64,000 nt of DNA from CAIZGX01 sp044239865 (lineage in GTDB: Bacteria > Bacteroidota > Bacteroidia > Flavobacteriales_D > Sanyastnellaceae): contig JBIIAO010000003.1 of the NCBI GenBank assembly GCA_044239865.1, positions 1 to 64,000 of the forward strand. Reading direction: 5' to 3'. The translations under genes were made by a program, and so were the position numbers. The notes beneath the pieces are model-generated. The model saw only the letters and a program-made list of their open reading frames with translations. It was not told where the DNA came from and ran no database searches. Positions 1 through 7,217 of this stretch are shown piece by piece (within the stretch, counting starts at the first letter, position 1; each line of letters begins with the position of its first letter).

Positions 1-186
1 GAATCCAACCATGTAAACATTGCCTGCGGCATCGGTAATACAGGAATTACCTCTTTCTTCTCCGTTCGGCCATACTTGTCCGGTACCTGTGTAATAAGTA
101 CCCCAAGCTCGAACATTTTGAGCCATGCTAATTGTTGCAAATCCGAAGATTGCAATTGCTGTCATGAGTAAATTTGTCTTTTTCAT
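1..186 (-). CDS. Secreted beta-propeller (SBBP-like) repeat protein, 3' end outside window
   Basis: Only the first 62 codons are present. They start with MKK and a hydrophobic stretch ending in SMAQ, a typical Bacteroidota signal peptide. After it comes a segment containing ITDAAGNVYMVG, which matches the repeat unit of SBBP/beta-propeller repeat proteins that are often exported and surface-attached through a type IX tail. The ATG at 186 lies 51 bp inside the cassette boundary at 237-243, so this should be the sixth cassette gene. The C-terminus and its downstream site are outside the window. The propeller call rests on one repeat unit. Confidence 0.7.
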   Translation of the reverse strand, partial: MKKTNLLMTAIAIFGFATISMAQNVRAWGTYYTGTGQVWPNGEERGNSCITDAAGNVYMVGF

Positions 187-236
187 GTTTTGTTTTTTTA
201 TTGTTTAAGCATTGAGCAATTTTGTCTTAAGCTTGC

Positions 237-368
237 CCTTAACGATTTGCAGCTACAAGAAGTTGGCGATTTCGAAGCACAAAATTGTCTGTCACCACTG
301 AACGTGATACGAAACACAAAGCTTCATTTAACCACTGAACCGCCAATTTCTTGTAGGTGCTGTTATAC
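237..368 (-). repeat. attC-like site A (downstream of the CotH cassette gene)
   Basis: Site of 132 bp. On plus it opens CCTTAACG and closes GTTATAC. The inner arms CTACAAGAAGTTGGCG and CGCCAATTTCTTGTAG pair with one G-T step. Between arm and core the left side has ATTTGC and the right side GTGCT, so the stem carries unpaired spacers like an attC site. The loop contains GAAGCAC, GAAACAC and CCACTGAA motifs. The right end is 16 bp from the CotH stop. It is nearly identical to site B. Confidence 0.85.
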
Positions 369-384
369 ACAGTGCAATTTCGAC

Positions 385-3300
385 TCATTGCTTAATAAAT
401 GGTGCGTTAAACATTCTGCCATTTTTTGAAGTGAAGTTAATTATGTAGTAACCACTCGTAAAGCTTGATACGTCAACTACATATTCTCCGTTTCCAGATG
501 CAGAAAAGGGTATATTGTATTTTCTACCCATCGCATCAACAATATTTAGCTTATCTAATATCTCCGAAGAATTTACATGTTTAATGATTATTTTTTCTGA
601 AGTTGGATTCGGATAAACTAAAATTGATTGTGAAGTCAATTCGTTGATTCCTAACGTTGAAATAAAATATGCCTTGAAAGATATGCTATTTGTTTGAAGC
701 GTGTCCAAAAAGACGGCATTTAAGGTGTCTGAAATCAATCCATTTGCCTCCCAATGAGAAAATTGATAACCCGGCATTGCTTCTGCTTCTATTTTTATAG
801 GAACTCCATCGAAGTAAATACCGCTCCAAGGATATGAATTGGGAGTAATTGTGCTGATGTTGATTTTCCCGGCATTTGCAGGAAATACATCAAGGCTGAC
901 GTCAACTTGTTGTGGTAAATTAAACTCGCTTTGAATGTGATTTCTAACTTGTTCTGAGCGGCAGGATAATTCACTTTGATATAATAAATGATATTGATTA
1001 AAATCGTTCATCTGGCCTGCTACATTGAGCGAATCGCCCCATCTGTAATATTCGTTTGCCATTTCGACAACGGTTTGGTTGTACATTGAACTATCTATTG
1101 CAAGTAATCTGGATGGTAAATAAAGGGTATTCATTTGATCGGCAAATCGATTAATAAAGTAATTGCGGAATCGATCGTTTTGAATGCCTCTTAACCAAAT
1201 ATTCAAATGTGGATTATTGGGATCGGCCTGAAAAAGTTGCGATAGAAAATTATGATTGCAATTTACAATCCATGGTTGGTCGTTGGGTTGTAACCCATAT
1301 TCTAAATCATTAAGAATATAACGCCAACGGTAGTTTGTTGCATCTGATCGGTATAGTTTTAAATTGTTGTAATTAAATGCCCAATCCACATTGTCAATCC
1401 ACATTTCGGCAATAATGTAGTCGTTGTAGTACTTCATATCAAAATATTGATCGGCTTGATTCCAATAATTGGTATCGGTTGGATTAAGTTGCAATAAACT
1501 ATCATATGAATCGTAGAATGATTGAACGGAGCCTTCAATTGCACGAAGGTTGAATCCATATTGCGAAGAGGAAGATAGTATTTCGATGGCATCAGGGTCT
1601 GCATTTTCGGAAAGCTCGAACATCTCAGAGTTCGTTTTTTCTCTAACTTCATATAGACCCCAGTATTTCCCGTTGATATATACTGAAGCAGGTCTCCATG
1701 CTGAATAATAGTTATTGCTTCCATCCGCCATCATTTTACAACTTGCAGCATCTTTATAGGGCAAGGTCAAATAATTGTTACTTCCATTTCTGAGGTAAAA
1801 GTCACCATACTGAAAACGGTTTGGACGGTCCGGTATTACATTGTGCATAATGGGACCATCGCCCAACACGCCATGATCAAAATTGATACGAAATGCTCTT
1901 TGTGCACGTGAACGTGCTGACCACCCTCCATCCATCATAATTCCCGTTTTTCCGGAATGGATCAGATTATGGTTTGCTGTTGAGTCAAAATATTCAACGT
2001 ATGCAGGTTTTAATAAATCCAGCGTGGGATTGTCAAACATTCCGTTAGGGCCGTACAAATTAGATGTGTCTGTAATTACCGAAATAATTGGGGTAATATG
2101 ATTCAGGTTAAACAAATAACTGGCTGTTGATGTAGTGCTTGGTAGATAACCATTGATAAATGCCCTTGCTCGTAAAACTGTTGTTTGTGATATTGGAATA
2201 GACGTCCCATTCCATAAACTGGAAGTTGTGTCAGGATCGCTTCCGTCAAGCGTATAAAAGACATTCGCACTGGGCGAATTAGGGTCCGTGATACTAACAG
2301 AGAAACCGGACGTGTATACGCCTCCACCTATTGAAAACAAAGGAGCAATGGCATAATTTGTAAAAGGAGTTGAAAAATTATTTGTTGCGCCTGGTGTTGA
2401 AGTCCCAAATTTTTGAATGTTTGGAGCCGAATCAGGAAAAGATCCAATACTCACACCAACTCCTTGACCACAATTTACGTTCAAAGAACTAACTAAAACG
2501 TTAGATGGATTATATAGTTTTATTGTCTCGCCATTGGAACTTATTTTGAAATTTGTGTGGTTTCTAACTCCAGAGGGGGGAATAAAGTTCGTTTGTAATG
2601 AATTGATTCCAGTATTTGCTAGACTTAACTCAAACAACTGGAAATTTGTTGGACAAGTTGCGATTACATCAAACGCAAGCGAATCTATGTTTCCAGCTGA
2701 AAGGCCAGCTGATATCAATTCACTTGCCGTGTAAAGGTATTGTTGGCGAGCACCTTCGTACCAGTTGCTGTAAGCCGAAGGATAGTCGTAGTATCCATTT
2801 TGTAAGGTGCCCGAGCCTACATTGATCGAGTTAAAGCGAATATTGGGGCGCTGCTGGGCATTGCTTCCACCGCTGAATCCGCATGCGGAACCTGGGTAAT
2901 TCAATGCAATTGTAGCCGAATTATAGATTGTGGAACTTTGGGAATGAATGGAATTGCATTGGTAAAACGGGTTGTAGGTGCAAAGATTCAAAACAATATT
3001 TGATACGCCGTCCCAATAGAACGGAGTCGTAAAATGATGAGTGTTCCAACCTGTCTGTGGTGTAAATGTGCTATCTGTTAAAACATTTGTAAATGGAGAT
3101 GATGCGAATCTGTCTTTTCCGCTACAAAAAACTATTATGTACTCACTCGGTTGAATAATTTGATGCGGAAATGACCATTCACCTGGAATTGAATTATCGC
3201 TGAGACTGTAATTGAATAAATCAATTGCTGTTGGACCTGCATTGTAAATTTCAATCCAATCTTCATAATCTCCGTCTTCATCCAAAAGGGTGGGGTAATT

Positions 3301-3420
3301 TTTATTACTCCCTTCATTTATTACTAACTGGGCTTTAGTTTGCACAAAGAGTAAATTAAAAAACACCACTAAGAGTATTTGTGTAAGCTTGACGTTCCCC
3401 AATTTTGAAATAGTATTCAT
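385..3420 (-). CDS. Large secreted surface protein: lamin-tail domain, CotH kinase-like domain, type IX sorting tail
   Basis: The protein has 1011 residues. A signal peptide (about 1-30, ending QTKA) is followed by a lamin-tail domain (about 31-110, with DYEDWIEIYNAG). A chitobiase-C-terminal-like segment with YTLDGSDP lies near the middle. A CotH-type domain follows, with RNGSNN and WGLYEVREK. The C-terminus has VYPNPTSEKI, a type IX secretion tail. CotH proteins are atypical kinases in spore coats; secreted Bacteroidota members have no settled role. The ATG at 3420 is chosen because the open frame upstream runs into attC-like site B, which belongs to the previous cassette. The cassette is about 3.2 kb, very large for an integron cassette. 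Confidence 0.88.
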   Translation of the reverse strand: MNTISKLGNVKLTQILLVVFFNLLFVQTKAQLVINEGSNKNYPTLLDEDGDYEDWIEIYNAGPTAIDLFNYSLSDNSIPGEWSFPHQIIQPSEYIIVFCSGKDRFASSPFTNVLTDSTFTPQTGWNTHHFTTPFYWDGVSNIVLNLCTYNPFYQCNSIHSQSSTIYNSATIALNYPGSACGFSGGSNAQQRPNIRFNSINVGSGTLQNGYYDYPSAYSNWYEGARQQYLYTASELISAGLSAGNIDSLAFDVIATCPTNFQLFELSLANTGINSLQTNFIPPSGVRNHTNFKISSNGETIKLYNPSNVLVSSLNVNCGQGVGVSIGSFPDSAPNIQKFGTSTPGATNNFSTPFTNYAIAPLFSIGGGVYTSGFSVSITDPNSPSANVFYTLDGSDPDTTSSLWNGTSIPISQTTVLRARAFINGYLPSTTSTASYLFNLNHITPIISVITDTSNLYGPNGMFDNPTLDLLKPAYVEYFDSTANHNLIHSGKTGIMMDGGWSARSRAQRAFRINFDHGVLGDGPIMHNVIPDRPNRFQYGDFYLRNGSNNYLTLPYKDAASCKMMADGSNNYYSAWRPASVYINGKYWGLYEVREKTNSEMFELSENADPDAIEILSSSSQYGFNLRAIEGSVQSFYDSYDSLLQLNPTDTNYWNQADQYFDMKYYNDYIIAEMWIDNVDWAFNYNNLKLYRSDATNYRWRYILNDLEYGLQPNDQPWIVNCNHNFLSQLFQADPNNPHLNIWLRGIQNDRFRNYFINRFADQMNTLYLPSRLLAIDSSMYNQTVVEMANEYYRWGDSLNVAGQMNDFNQYHLLYQSELSCRSEQVRNHIQSEFNLPQQVDVSLDVFPANAGKINISTITPNSYPWSGIYFDGVPIKIEAEAMPGYQFSHWEANGLISDTLNAVFLDTLQTNSISFKAYFISTLGINELTSQSILVYPNPTSEKIIIKHVNSSEILDKLNIVDAMGRKYNIPFSASGNGEYVVDVSSFTSGYYIINFTSKNGRMFNAPFIKQ

Positions 3421-3471
3421 TTTGTTTACTTTTTTGTTAAGGTTTAGCACTACCTGCCTTGTTTGCATTGT

Positions 3472-3603
3472 GTATAACGTTTTGCAGCTACAAGAAGTTG
3501 GCGATTTCGAAGCACTAAACTGTCTGCCAGCACTTAACTTGATACGAAGCACAGAGCTTCATTTAACCACTGAACCGCCAATTTCTTGTAGGTGCTGTTA
3601 TGC
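3472..3603 (-). repeat. attC-like site B (downstream of the FISUMP cassette gene)
   Basis: Site of 132 bp opening GTATAACG and closing GTTATGC on plus. The inner arms are the same as in site A (CTACAAGAAGTTGGCG / CGCCAATTTCTTGTAG), with left spacer TTTTGC and right spacer GTGCT. The loop carries GAAGCACTAA, CAGCACTTAA, GAAGCACAGA and CCACTGAA. The right end is 11 bp past the FISUMP stop at 3615; the left end is 51 bp before the CotH start. Confidence 0.87.
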
Positions 3604-3614
3604 ACAGTAAATCA

Positions 3615-4592
3615 TCACTTTATTATTAATATTTTACTGGAAGTGTTTAAATCTGGGAGCACAATAAAATAAGCCCCGTTAGTAAGATAAGAAACGTCTA
3701 TTATTTTGGTGCTTTCGTTTGCTTGACTATTGTATATGATAACTCCAAGATTATTTTTAATAATAATTCTACCTAGTGATTTGTTCATAGCCGTTACAGT
3801 AATTCTATCGCTTGCGGGATTGGGGTAAATTTTAAGTTGAGAATGAGAATAATCCTTTTCAATAGATGTTACAGAGAGTGTGTCGCAGACACACCGTATA
3901 GATTTGCCATTGGAATAGTTGTCTGAGTTTCGGGCAATACTAGCATTCATATAGTTTAGATAACGATCATAACAAATCACACCAGGAGTCCAAGGGATAC
4001 CACCACACCAGAAACTGGCATTCATACCCTGACAGCAAACATGTCCTGATGGCCAAATTATGCTGCCGGAAATTTGACTAACTGCAAGTGCCGAAAAGCC
4101 CGTTGAATTTGTTGCTCCTAAATTAGGAGTAGTCCACGTGATAGTATCTTTCAGCATACCACCAACAATTGAGCTTTCCAATGTGCTTAGTGATGACGTG
4201 TCGGATGTAGGGTCTAAATGATGAACTAACTGATACCAATCAGCATCGGTTGCTACGTGCCAACCTTGTGGACAAATATTTCTTGGGTCTCCTGCGGCAG
4301 GATAGTTATACCAAAAACCCAGTGCCATTGTGTCGGTGGTATTAGGCGGAATTACTGGTTCGCAATACCGAGGCTCACTTAGTGGGAAATAATACCAGTT
4401 AGTATATCCAGCATTATTAATTGGACTACCATCATTGAAATGGGTTACCCTAAGATTTCGTCCCATCCATTTTTGTGAGCCGATAGTTATTACGGGGTAA
4501 ATGTTTCCATCATAATCAGTTATTGTCTGCCCATTTGCTTTTCCAAGAATAAATGTTAAAATAATCAAAGTTAGAATTTTCATCGTTTTCAT
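3615..4592 (-). CDS. FISUMP-domain secreted protein with type IX sorting tail
   Basis: The protein has 325 residues. A signal peptide (about 1-21, ending KANG) leads into a FISUMP (Fibrobacter succinogenes major paralogous) domain, shown by YDGNIYPVITIGSQKWMGRN, then NLRVTHFNDGSPI, WHVATDADWYQL and the closing SNGKSIRCVCD. A C-terminal type IX tail contains KIYPNPASDRITV. FISUMP proteins are surface proteins of Fibrobacteres and Bacteroidota with no agreed biochemical role. ATG at 4592 is used; a second ATG three codons in (4583) is equally plausible. Only 18 bp separate this start from the cassette boundary, so translation depends on a very short leader. Confidence 0.9.
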   Translation of the reverse strand: MKTMKILTLIILTFILGKANGQTITDYDGNIYPVITIGSQKWMGRNLRVTHFNDGSPINNAGYTNWYYFPLSEPRYCEPVIPPNTTDTMALGFWYNYPAAGDPRNICPQGWHVATDADWYQLVHHLDPTSDTSSLSTLESSIVGGMLKDTITWTTPNLGATNSTGFSALAVSQISGSIIWPSGHVCCQGMNASFWCGGIPWTPGVICYDRYLNYMNASIARNSDNYSNGKSIRCVCDTLSVTSIEKDYSHSQLKIYPNPASDRITVTAMNKSLGRIIIKNNLGVIIYNSQANESTKIIDVSYLTNGAYFIVLPDLNTSSKILIIK

Positions 4593-4610
4593 GTTTTTGT
4601 TTTTTATTGT

Positions 4611-4743
4611 GCATAACGGTTTGCGGCTTGGCGTAGTGGCGGATTATTACCACAAATGTTGATACGAAGCACAAATGTTTGTATAACCACAAAACTGTCA
4701 TACGAAGCACTGAACCGCCACTTTTGCCAAACCCGTGTTATGC
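4611..4743 (-). repeat. attC-like site C (downstream of the SDR cassette gene)
   Basis: Site of 133 bp opening GCATAACG and closing with the exact inverse GTTATGC. Inner arms are GGCTTGGCGTAGTGGCGG and CCGCCACTTTTGCCAAACC. The right arm has one base more than the left, leaving an extrahelical base. The left spacer is GTTTGC and the right CGT. The loop includes two GAAGCAC motifs and a CCACAAA. The right end is 21 bp past the SDR stop. Confidence 0.87.
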
Positions 4744-4764
4744 CTTCGTTGTTCTTTTATGTTG

Positions 4765-5478
4765 TTACATTCGGTCATAAATCGGTCTTGGAATTTGTTT
4801 TAATATTGTCGCAATAAGTCCCCAGCGTCTTGTTACATATGCCACCTTTTTTTTGTCGATTATAGCTTGGAAAATTTGTCTAACTGCTTTTTCAACAGGC
4901 ATTACCCAAAATAATCCTTCTCCTTTCGCCATTTCTGTGTCAACAAGTCCAGGCCTAATATCTGTCACAAAAATTGATGTATTAAGTTTTTTAGCCTTTT
5001 GTCTTAACCCTTCAAGATAATTTATTTGATAGGCTTTTGTCGCATTGTATGCAGGTGCTTGTCTGCTACCACGTAGTCCGCCAATAGAACTTATTGCAAC
5101 TAAATGTCCTGATTTTTGTTTTTCAAAATAGTTAAAAGTCCAATCTGTAACACAAGTAAAACCTAATACATTCGTGTCTATTGTCCGCTTTTCTATATCA
5201 AAATCTAAGCTTTCATTTATGTCGCCAATGCCCGAACTAATAATTAATAAATCAAGTCCGCCAAGTTCTGTCGTAAGTTCATCTAATTTCTGTCCAACAA
5301 CATTTGTGTCATTGATGTCAAATGATTTTATATAAAAATTTGGATTCTCGTTTTTTAATTCATTTAGTAATTCAACACGTCTTCCTGTCAGGCCAATTTT
5401 ATAATTGTTGTCAGCTAAAAGTTTTGCAAGTCCTTTACCTATTCCAGATGTCGCCCCAATTATTATAGCTTTTTTCAT
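4765..5478 (-). CDS. Short-chain dehydrogenase/reductase (SDR) family oxidoreductase
   Basis: The protein has 237 residues, typical for a classical SDR. The NAD(P)-binding GATSGIGKG lies at 8-16. The catalytic set is present: N103 in DTNVLGF, S131 in AISSIGG, and Y144/K148 in YNATK. An arginine pair in TGRR near 32-34 suggests NADP preference. The substrate cannot be told from sequence. The ATG at 5478 is chosen because the MKKAIIIGATSG start fits the fold and the longer upstream frame runs into site D. It is the only gene of its cassette, and its leader from the boundary is 39 bp with no clear promoter. Confidence 0.9.
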   Translation of the reverse strand: MKKAIIIGATSGIGKGLAKLLADNNYKIGLTGRRVELLNELKNENPNFYIKSFDINDTNVVGQKLDELTTELGGLDLLIISSGIGDINESLDFDIEKRTIDTNVLGFTCVTDWTFNYFEKQKSGHLVAISSIGGLRGSRQAPAYNATKAYQINYLEGLRQKAKKLNTSIFVTDIRPGLVDTEMAKGEGLFWVMPVEKAVRQIFQAIIDKKKVAYVTRRWGLIATILKQIPRPIYDRM

Positions 5479-5517
5479 TCTTAATTTTGTCTGTTTGTTG
5501 TGTCGTCCTACAATGAG

Positions 5518-5648
5518 GCATAACGTCCCGCGGCTTTGCGAAGGCTGGGTTTTAGAGGCACTTAGTTTCAAATTAGCACAAAGTTTAATAGAATTCCTAA
5601 TGCTCAAATTAGCACTTCAGCCCAGCTTTTGCAAAACCGCTGTTAGCA
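5518..5648 (-). repeat. attC-like site D (downstream of the PhzF cassette gene)
   Basis: Site of 131 bp opening GCATAACG and closing GTTAGCA. Inner arms GGCTTTGCGAAGGCTGGG and CCCAGCTTTTGCAAAACC differ in sequence from those of sites C and E, but both strands changed together so pairing is kept. The left spacer is TCCCGC and the right GCT. The loop has GAGGCACTTA, TTAGCACAAA and TTAGCACTTC. The right end is 6 bp past the PhzF stop. Confidence 0.87.
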
Positions 5649-5654
5649 GTAGTT

Positions 5655-6443
5655 TTATTCTGTCCAAAATTCTCCAATTGAATATGTTTTTGCTTGTCCA
5701 CTAATAATCACTCGGTCTCCTTTGTCTTCACAATATAACTTGCCCAATCGTTCAGAAACTTGTTGAGCATAAAGTTCTTTTTTGTCAAGTCTTTTAGCCC
5801 AAAATGGAATTAAAGAACAATGTGCTGAACCTGTTACGGGGTCTTCTAATATTGATGCTTGTGGTGTGAAAAACCTTGAAACGAAATCGCAGTTTTCTCC
5901 AACTGATGTTACAATTACACCTCCTGGGTCAAGATTTATTTGGTCGAATAATTGTCTGTCAATTTTAATGTTTCTGATTTCTGCTTCGTTTTCATACACC
6001 AAAACATAGTCTCTGGATTTCAAAATTTCTTTCGGTTGAATATTCAAAGATTTTGAAATTGTCGGTGGTAAGTTGTCGACAACAGGCATTCTTGATGGGA
6101 AGTCCATTTTATAGTGTCCATTTTCAATTTTGACAATTAAGTCGCCGCTTAAAGTTTCAAACACAATTTTGTCTTTCTTATAGTCAAGAATTGTCGCTAA
6201 ACTGTGAGCTGTTGCAAGTGTAGCGTGACCGCACAAATCCATTTCAATTTCAGGCGTAAACCATCGTAAATGGATTTTCTCTCCTTTGTCAACAAAAAAA
6301 GCTGTTTCTGCAACTGCGTTCTCCTTTGCAATTTTCAACAAGATTTTGTCTGGCAACCATTTGTCCAATGGCACCACACAAGCAGGATTTCCTCCAAAAA
6401 TTGTGTCGGTAAAAGAGTCTATTTGATATAATCTATGTTTCAT
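5655..6443 (-). CDS. PhzF family isomerase/epimerase-like protein
   Basis: The protein has 262 residues. It has the PhzF (diaminopimelate-epimerase-like) two-lobe layout: GGNPACVV near 17-24, the catalytic-type glutamate E46 in NAVAETAFF, DLCGHATLA near 69-77, and EDPVTGSAHC in the second lobe. PhzF proteins isomerise small metabolites (the phenazine enzyme acts on a dihydro-hydroxyanthranilate), but most homologues have unknown substrates and no phenazine genes are nearby. ATG 6443 is preferred to a TTG four codons upstream because MKHRLYQIDSFT aligns with family N-termini. The gene fills cassette 2, starting 19 bp inside its boundary. Confidence 0.92.
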   Translation of the reverse strand: MKHRLYQIDSFTDTIFGGNPACVVPLDKWLPDKILLKIAKENAVAETAFFVDKGEKIHLRWFTPEIEMDLCGHATLATAHSLATILDYKKDKIVFETLSGDLIVKIENGHYKMDFPSRMPVVDNLPPTISKSLNIQPKEILKSRDYVLVYENEAEIRNIKIDRQLFDQINLDPGGVIVTSVGENCDFVSRFFTPQASILEDPVTGSAHCSLIPFWAKRLDKKELYAQQVSERLGKLYCEDKGDRVIISGQAKTYSIGEFWTE

Positions 6444-6462
6444 TGTGTCTGTCAAAAATTAC

Positions 6463-6594
6463 TGCTAACGTTTTGCAGATTGGCGAAGTGGCGGATTTCG
6501 AAGCACTTACTTTCAATTTAGCACTAATGTTTATTTGAAAACCAAATGTTCAATTTAGCACTGAACCCGCTATTTTGCCAAACTGCTGTTGTGT
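6463..6594 (-). repeat. attC-like site E (downstream of the DinB-like cassette gene)
   Basis: Site of 132 bp opening TGCTAACG and closing GTTGTGT. Inner arms AGATTGGCGAAGTGGCGG and CCCGCTATTTTGCCAAACT pair imperfectly. The left spacer is TTTTGC and the right GCT. The loop has GAAGCACTTA, TTAGCACTAA and TTAGCACTGAA. The right end is 18 bp past the stop of the first cassette gene. Confidence 0.86.
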
Positions 6595-6612
6595 GCTGTA
6601 CTTATTAGCTTT

Positions 6613-7068
6613 CTATGTCAGATTAAATTGTTTAAAGTGGTGTTCAAAATGTTTGTTATGAAATATTGTCCATTCTTGTTTGTTTAGTTCGCCCATTGTT
6701 GGATTTATAGGCGTTGCATCTTTATTTTCTTTAAAATATTTGTCAAACCTATTTAGTTCTGAAAGAAGTATAGAAATTGCAAATTTCAAATCTGGGAACT
6801 TTAATTCTAATAGATCGTCATTTAGCATTGGAGCTTTAAAGCCAATAGGCATTTCCTTGTCTGAATAAATAATTGTTTTCTTTATAATTTCTGCTTTGTC
6901 AATTGGGAAATAAAGTTTTTGTGGCAATTTGCCGTTAGAAAACATAATTGCAAATGTCAAATGTTCAACCATATGTTGGGCTGTCATTTTACCAAAGAAA
7001 GGCAAACTGTCAGTTTGCAATAGGTTAAGTTTCTCACTTACTTTTTCTCTGTTATTTATGTCAATCAT
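6613..7068 (-). CDS. DUF1569/DinB-like small protein
   Basis: The protein has 151 residues and resembles the DUF1569/DinB-type four-helix family. The markers are an early FFGKMTAQHMVEHL segment with a conserved histidine, a central LPQKLYFPID stretch, and a C-terminal NKHFEHHFKQFNL with clustered histidines that could bind metal. The reaction is unknown; relatives are found fused or next to aldehyde dehydrogenase and thiol-transfer enzymes. This is the cassette nearest the recombinase, so in an integron it would be the most recently acquired. The leader of about 57 bp between the boundary (7125) and ATG (7068) is AT-rich. Confidence 0.72.
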   Translation of the reverse strand: MIDINNREKVSEKLNLLQTDSLPFFGKMTAQHMVEHLTFAIMFSNGKLPQKLYFPIDKAEIIKKTIIYSDKEMPIGFKAPMLNDDLLELKFPDLKFAISILLSELNRFDKYFKENKDATPINPTMGELNKQEWTIFHNKHFEHHFKQFNLT

Positions 7069-7115
7069 AATATTTTTAATTATGTTTTTTATTTGAACGC
7101 TCTGTCAAACAGTAT

Positions 7116-7217
7116 AGCACACAACTTACTTATACGCGCTACAAACCTACCCAATACATGTCATTGTAGCGCGATAGGCGCAGGTTTGTTGCGGTTAGCG
7201 AAAGGTAATGATTTTAT
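7116..7217 (-). other. attI-like insertion segment between recombinase and first cassette
   Basis: The cassette junction is at 7125, where AGCACACAAC inverts the end of the first cassette. The segment up to the recombinase stop contains two overlapping inverted repeats: GCGCTACAA with TTGTAGCGC, and ACAAACCT with AGGTTTGT. It ends in GTTAGCG (7194-7200), a core-like box 17 bp after the recombinase stop. It does not share the arms or loop motifs of sites A-E. Its position and single-copy nature suggest the attI-type primary site; function is inferred. Confidence 0.55.
7142..7149 (-). promoter_or_regulatory. Possible cassette promoter (-7 element) inside the attI-like segment
   Basis: On the minus strand this reads TAGGTTTG, matching the Bacteroidota -7 consensus TAnnTTTG. 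It points into the cassettes about 75 bp before the first start codon. No TTTG -33 box sits at the usual 19-21 bp spacing. I found no exact TAnnTTTG in the short leaders of the five downstream cassettes that I read, which would fit one shared promoter. Confidence 0.35.

Noticed and set aside
3421..3552. N-terminal extension of the CotH protein by 44 codons
   Set aside because: The extension is a translation of attC-like site B; the ATG at 3420 gives a signal peptide directly.
5479..5607. N-terminal extension of the SDR protein by 43 codons
   Set aside because: It runs through site D, and the dinucleotide-binding start MKKAIIIGATSG fits the family.
237..6594. The 131-133 bp sites as REP elements, terminators or MITEs
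   Set aside because: Repeats of those kinds would not carry private end sequences that match the two ends of the neighbouring gene unit.
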